Notes under the pieces: model-generated | The model's input: only the letters and a program-made list of their open reading frames with translations | Databases searched by the model: none | Told to the model about the DNA's origin: nothing | DNA from: Candidatus Limnocylindria bacterium | Lineage (GTDB): Bacteria; Chloroflexota; Limnocylindria; P2-11E | Assembly (NCBI GenBank): GCA_036523395.1 | Contig: DATDEH010000072.1 | Location: forward strand, 72,441-136,440 | Direction: 5' to 3' | Length of the DNA stretch: 64,000 nucleotides | Position numbers and translations under genes: made by a program | Shown here: positions 60,718 to 64,000 of the stretch, one piece after another | Layout: the number at the start of each line of letters is the position of its first letter | Numbering within the stretch: position 1 is the first letter of the stretch

Positions 60718-61839
60718 CTAGACGATCTTGATCTCGGGGCGGAGGTCGCGACGTAGGATCGCCGACAGCCGATCGATCTCTGCCGCGACCATGCTTCGCG
60801 GCGGCTTGCCGGACTCTTTGAACCAGTCAACGCGCACGCGATCGCCGTCGACCTCCCACGTTCCTTTCACGCTGCCACCGGCGACGACGATCGGCGCGAT
60901 CCAACCGGCTTGCCTGCTGACAGCGGTGCGGCGCTTCGCCGGAATGATGTGGCCGTCCTCGGTGCCCGGACCAAGGACGTACTGGTCGAAACCCGGCAGT
61001 AAGCGCACCGCCATGGTCGGCTTCGACGACGCGAGCTCGTCGAGATCCTTCGCCAGCACGTATCTGCGTTCGCCGTCGACCTCGATCTCGGTGATCCGCT
61101 CGCCAAGCGCCTTGAACCAGATCCGGATCTGTCGCGCGCTGACCCTGCCGCGGCTCAGCCAGTTCCGGAAGTTGTCGATCGTCGCCGGCCCGTACGCGCC
61201 GAGATAGCCGACGATCACGATCGGCGCCGCCTCCTCTGGCTCCGGTACGCCGACCCAGCGCGAGCTCGCGGCGGTCGGGAGCACGAAGGTCACGCGCGTG
61301 CCCCGGTTCGGACCGAAGACCAGGTCTCCCTGCCACGCGAGCGGCTTCAGCAGCGTTCCCCATCCGGACCGGAGCGCATCGCCGATGTGACCCAGTCCTC
61401 GCTTCGCGACGACCGCGGCGATCAGCTCGTCTCGCGTGAGCGTCTTGCCATCGAGAGCCTCGCGGACCGCGGGGCGAAACGCATCCCAGTGCTTGGTGGT
61501 CATGCCGAAGTAGCGCTCCCAGCTGGGCAGCTCCCACGAGCGCCCCGACGCCATGAGCGAGAGAATTGCGCCGCCGTCCGCAGGCGTGAGCAAGTGCAAG
61601 GTGCCGCGCATCGCCCACGTCTTGATCAGCCGGCCTTCGCTGAGCGCGCGCGCGACCTCGCCGCGCCTTGATGACTGGCGCCGGACGCGGATGGCGAGCT
61701 CGGCCGACGATGCCACCTGCGCTTGGACACCGCAGAGCCGCCGCACGACCTCCGGCACGGACGGCTTTCCGATCGGCTCGAGGAGTTGTCGGCGCATGCG
61801 CCACGCCAGGACCTGGGGCCAGGTGAACCGTGCGGTCAT
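60718..61839 (-). CDS. AlkZ/YcaQ-family winged-helix DNA-binding protein
   Basis: 373 residues of the HTH_42 family: TWPQVLAWRMRRQLL start, VRRLCGVQAQVASSAELAIR, LIKTWAMRGTLHLLTPAD (the TWxMRGT motif), and the C-terminal PGFDQYVLGPG. QVA within VQAQVASS and related positions correspond to the QxQ catalytic motif of AlkZ glycosylases, which unhook DNA interstrand crosslinks. ATG at 61837-61839. Divergent from DUF5996 by 18 bp. Substrate not predictable. Confidence 0.9.
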   Translation of the reverse strand: MTARFTWPQVLAWRMRRQLLEPIGKPSVPEVVRRLCGVQAQVASSAELAIRVRRQSSRRGEVARALSEGRLIKTWAMRGTLHLLTPADGGAILSLMASGRSWELPSWERYFGMTTKHWDAFRPAVREALDGKTLTRDELIAAVVAKRGLGHIGDALRSGWGTLLKPLAWQGDLVFGPNRGTRVTFVLPTAASSRWVGVPEPEEAAPIVIVGYLGAYGPATIDNFRNWLSRGRVSARQIRIWFKALGERITEIEVDGERRYVLAKDLDELASSKPTMAVRLLPGFDQYVLGPGTEDGHIIPAKRRTAVSRQAGWIAPIVVAGGSVKGTWEVDGDRVRVDWFKESGKPPRSMVAAEIDRLSAILRRDLRPEIKIV

Positions 61840-61857
61840 CGCGGAGAATTGTCGGAG

Positions 61858-62814
61858 ATGGCTACGACCGAACGCGCCGTAGGACTCTGGCCTCGCCTGG
61901 TCTACGCGGATCTGAAGGACACGGTGCACGCGGTCCACATGTGGACTCAGGTCGTGGGCAAGATCCGTCTGGCCATGACGCCACTGGTGAACCACTGGTG
62001 GAACTCGACGCTCATGGTCACGCCCCGGGGCCTCACGACAACGCTCACACCCGCGGGGAACGAGGCGTTCCAGATCGACTTCGACTTCGTCGACCATGAG
62101 CTCGTCATCGTCACCAGCCGCGGGGGCCGCAAGGCGATCCCGCTGGGTCCGATGTCGATCGCGCACTTCTATCAGCAGGTCCTCGAGACGCTTGCTGCGC
62201 TGGGCGTGCCCGACCCCCGCATCATGCCCGTCCCCGTCGAGGTCGCGCCCAACGTCCCCTTCCGGGACGACATCGAGGTCCGCCCCTATGACCGCGACGT
62301 CGTGCGACGGCTCTTGACCGCCCTCATCAGCACGCAGCTCGTCTTCGACCGCTTCCGGGCGGACTTCCTCGGCAAGGCCAGTCCGGTGCAGTTCTTCTGG
62401 GGTGGGTTCGATCTCGCGAGCGCGCGATTCTCCGGTCGGCGCGGGCCCGCCTATGCGGGTGGGAGCGCGCCGAACGTGCACATCCACGTCATGCACGAGG
62501 CCTACTCACATGAGCTGATCGCCGCCGGCTTCTGGCTTGGCAGCGAGGAGCTCCCGCAGGCCGAGTTCTATTCCTACGCGATGCCGCCGCCGGCCGGTCT
62601 TGCCGATGCGACGATCCGACCTGACTCGGCGCAGTGGATCGCGGCACGCGGCGAATTCATCCTGCCGTATGACGCAGTGCGAACAGCGCCCGATCCCGCC
62701 GGAACGCTCATGAGCTTCCTTGAGAGCACGTACGACGTTTCCGCGGATCTCGGCAAGTGGGACCGGACCCTCCTCGAAGAGCGTCCACGCTGCAACTGTG
62801 TCGGCGTGCCCTGA
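61858..62814 (+). CDS. DUF5996 family protein
   Basis: 318 residues, soluble: LWPRLVYADLKDTVHAVHMW, VNHWWNSTLMVTPRGLTT, FRADFLGKASPVQFFWGGFD and SHELIAAGFWLGS match DUF5996, a family without known activity that has several conserved His, Trp and Glu. The C-terminus RPRCNCVGVP has two Cys. ATG at 61858 with CGGAG just upstream. A membrane-protein gene follows 4 bp downstream. Confidence 0.88.
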   Translation: MATTERAVGLWPRLVYADLKDTVHAVHMWTQVVGKIRLAMTPLVNHWWNSTLMVTPRGLTTTLTPAGNEAFQIDFDFVDHELVIVTSRGGRKAIPLGPMSIAHFYQQVLETLAALGVPDPRIMPVPVEVAPNVPFRDDIEVRPYDRDVVRRLLTALISTQLVFDRFRADFLGKASPVQFFWGGFDLASARFSGRRGPAYAGGSAPNVHIHVMHEAYSHELIAAGFWLGSEELPQAEFYSYAMPPPAGLADATIRPDSAQWIAARGEFILPYDAVRTAPDPAGTLMSFLESTYDVSADLGKWDRTLLEERPRCNCVGVP

Positions 62815-62818
62815 CGTC

Positions 62819-63254
62819 ATGTACCGCTGGATCGTCTTCTTGCACATCGCAAGTGTGTTGGGGCTGCTGTTGGTCCATCCCGTCACGGTCGCGTTCCATC
62901 TCAAAGAGGAGCGCAAACGACACACGCATCCGCGAGCTGCTCGAGGTCTCCGAACGCGCCAGCGTCCTTCGGTGGGTCTTCTTCGGGCCCACGCTGGTGA
63001 CCGGGGTCGTGCTCGGCTTCATGGGTTCTTTCTGGGGCAGCTTCTGGATCTGGTCGGCGCTGGTGGCCTTCGTCGCGATCGCCGTGGTGATGAACCTCTA
63101 CGGGGGCCGCACCATCGACCGCATCGCCGGCACGCGCGACGATGCGGAGATGGAGCGCCTGCTCACGCGCTTCCGCCCCGGCACCCTCGCCGTCACGGGC
63201 CCGGGCGGCCTGCTCCCGATCCTGTTCCTGATGTTGTTCAAGCCGACGCTGTAG
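62819..63254 (+). pseudogene. Four-helix membrane protein gene (DUF2269-like) with a +1 frameshift
   Basis: ATG 62819 reads MYRWIVFLHIASVLGLLLVH and then HLKEERKR. After about 62917 the natural continuation lies in the next frame: TRIRELLEVSERASVLRWVF, GVVLGFMGSFWGSFWIW and further helices to the stop at 63254. The two halves join within GCGCAAACGACACACGC, a region with short A and CA runs. The whole would be about 145 residues and resembles small DUF2269-type integral membrane proteins. It is a real frameshift mutation, a sequencing or assembly indel, or less likely a programmed shift. Confidence 0.75.
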
Positions 63255-63277
63255 GCATCCCCACGCGACGGCGCGGC

Positions 63278-63484
63278 TCAGGCTGGGGTGACTTGCTCTG
63301 CGTTTTCCTTGTTGCGCCGCGGGTCCATGGCCTTCTCGTAGGTCACCTTTTGACCCTCGGTCAGCGAGTCGAACGCGTCGCCGGCCACTTTTGAGCGATG
63401 GAAGAAGATCTCGCTCCCATCCGCCTGTGTGATGAAACCGAATCCGCGGTCGCCGACGATTCTCTTGATCGTGCCTTCTGCCAC
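63278..63484 (-). CDS. cspA: Cold-shock protein (CspA family)
   Basis: 68 residues: GTIKRIVGDRGFGFITQADG contains RNP1 (GFGFI), and SEIFFHRSKV RNP2 (IFFHRS). Acts as a single-stranded nucleic-acid chaperone. ATG at 63482-63484. Reading right to left, the region upstream (63485-63574) could hold a leader, as is usual for csp genes, but I see no clear promoter. It ends 24 bp from the convergent membrane-protein stop. Confidence 0.94.
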   Translation of the reverse strand: MAEGTIKRIVGDRGFGFITQADGSEIFFHRSKVAGDAFDSLTEGQKVTYEKAMDPRRNKENAEQVTPA

Positions 63485-63574
63485 TTACGTTCTCCGATCG
63501 ATGTGCGGTTGGTCCGGCCATCAATCTACGTTCTGACGACTTCCGAGCACAAATAGGCAGGGTAGAGTCCGCTG

Positions 63575-64000
63575 GTGGGCTTCGAGGTCAGCGGTGTGGC
63601 ATACGACCGTTTCATGGGCAAGTATTCGGCCCGGCTCGCGCCCCAACTGGCGGACTTTGCCGGGGTGCGTGCGGGGCAACAGGTGATCGACGTCGGCAGC
63701 GGGCCGGGTGCGCTCACGCGCGAGCTGGTCGATCGCCTCGGCGGAGCGAGTGTGTTCGCGGTCGATCCGTCCAAGACGTTCGTCGCGGCAATTCGCGAGC
63801 GCTTTCCTACCGTCGAGGTAAGGCTCGCCGCCGCGGAGCACCTGCCGTTCCCAGACGAGACCTTCGACGCGGCGCTCGCCCAGCTGGTCGTCCACTTCAT
63901 GTCGGATCCCGTCGCGGGGTTGCGGGAGATGGCGCGCGTGGTCCGGCACGACGGTGTCGTCGCGGCGTGCGTGTGGGACCACGCCACTGGGGGTGGGCCG
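63575..64000 (+). CDS. Class I SAM-dependent methyltransferase, cut by the window edge
   Basis: GTG at 63575 opens 142 codons to the window end. GVAYDRFMGKYSARLAPQLA leads to motif I VIDVGSGPGALTREL, acidic motif II VFAVDPSKTF, EHLPFPDETFDAALAQLVVH and REMARVVRHDGVVAACVWD, all typical of the Methyltransf_11/UbiE-like fold. Substrate cannot be inferred. The C-terminal part is missing. Confidence 0.88.
   Translation, partial: MGFEVSGVAYDRFMGKYSARLAPQLADFAGVRAGQQVIDVGSGPGALTRELVDRLGGASVFAVDPSKTFVAAIRERFPTVEVRLAAAEHLPFPDETFDAALAQLVVHFMSDPVAGLREMARVVRHDGVVAACVWDHATGGGP

Noticed and set aside
61840-62496. N-terminal extension of the AlkZ-family protein to 592 residues
   Set aside because: The extension is antisense to DUF5996 and has no homology; the family start coincides with ATG 61839.

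Overview
The window is 64 kb of dense, high-GC bacterial chromosome. Most intergenic gaps are under 100 bp, GTG starts are common, and there are no tRNA, rRNA, CRISPR, prophage or IS genes. The gene content suggests an aerobic, menaquinone-using member of the Chloroflexota (Limnocylindria/Ellin6529-like soil or freshwater lineages). The markers are a split cytochrome b6/subunit IV-type bc complex next to an Fe-S flavoprotein, an actinobacterial-type succinate dehydrogenase, DUF5671, DUF3048, DUF402, DUF6510 and DUF5996 proteins, and AlkZ-like winged-helix proteins. The phylum assignment is inference from gene content, not from a marker tree.

Layout. 1-2.9 kb: the truncated start of a Kef-type antiporter, a palindromic repeat and a secreted FG-GAP/DUF3048 protein. 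2.9-7.4 kb: a divergent cluster with a UDP-galactopyranose-mutase-like flavoprotein, an LpxD-like acyltransferase, a polysaccharide-deacetylase-like protein, a KAS III and an ACP, which looks like synthesis of an acylated surface saccharide. 7.4-9.4 kb: sucCD. 9.5-14.1 kb: unrelated small genes (P-loop kinase, membrane proteins, NTT-like carrier, DUF402). 14.1-20.1 kb: the quinol:cytochrome c reductase operon, including a 36-residue one-helix ORF and a large hairpin repeat between its two cytochrome b genes. 20.1-22.0 kb: a response regulator and a membrane class III cyclase. 22.0-26.7 kb: a LysR regulator divergent from sdhCAB, with a 56-codon two-helix ORF overlapping the end of sdhB. 26.8-31.4 kb: a 1078-residue GAF/HD-GYP/GGDEF protein, an AlkZ-related gene and another repeat copy. 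31.4-37.6 kb: a tightly overlapping icd-rid-mdh-acnA operon divergent from a second LysR gene. 37.6-48.7 kb: a DUF5671 protein, a Clp-N-only protein, GTP-PEPCK, two MFS transporters, an M20 amidohydrolase, a HTH regulator, ArsC and several small membrane proteins. 48.7-54.8 kb: galactokinase, a methyltransferase-membrane fusion, a lipoprotein amidohydrolase, a probable selenocysteine thioredoxin-fold protein, a LysM protein and an AstE-like hydrolase. 54.9-64 kb: an interrupted BNR-repeat gene, a sulfite-oxidase-like/FNR/DUF6510 trio, MTHFR, a PPK2-CYTH pair, an AlkZ-family protein, DUF5996, a frameshifted membrane protein, a cold-shock protein and a truncated methyltransferase.

How it fits together. 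Succinyl-CoA synthetase, succinate dehydrogenase, aconitase, isocitrate and malate dehydrogenases and PEPCK give much of a TCA cycle with an anaplerotic exit. Succinate dehydrogenase reduces menaquinone and the bc complex oxidises it. Both LysR genes carry the same 15-bp dyad form, ATAG-N7-CTAT (a T-N11-A LysR box), next to their start codon and facing sdh or the icd operon, which suggests related control of the two TCA loci.

Most notable: an in-frame TGA at 52587-52589 in a thioredoxin-like active site (W-U-G-C), with a hairpin 20 nt downstream that fits the bacterial SECIS pattern; a dispersed family of large imperfect palindromes with at least three copies; several genes that appear to start at CTG, or at CTGA/CTAG overlaps with the upstream stop codon; and small unannotated membrane ORFs inside the respiratory operons.
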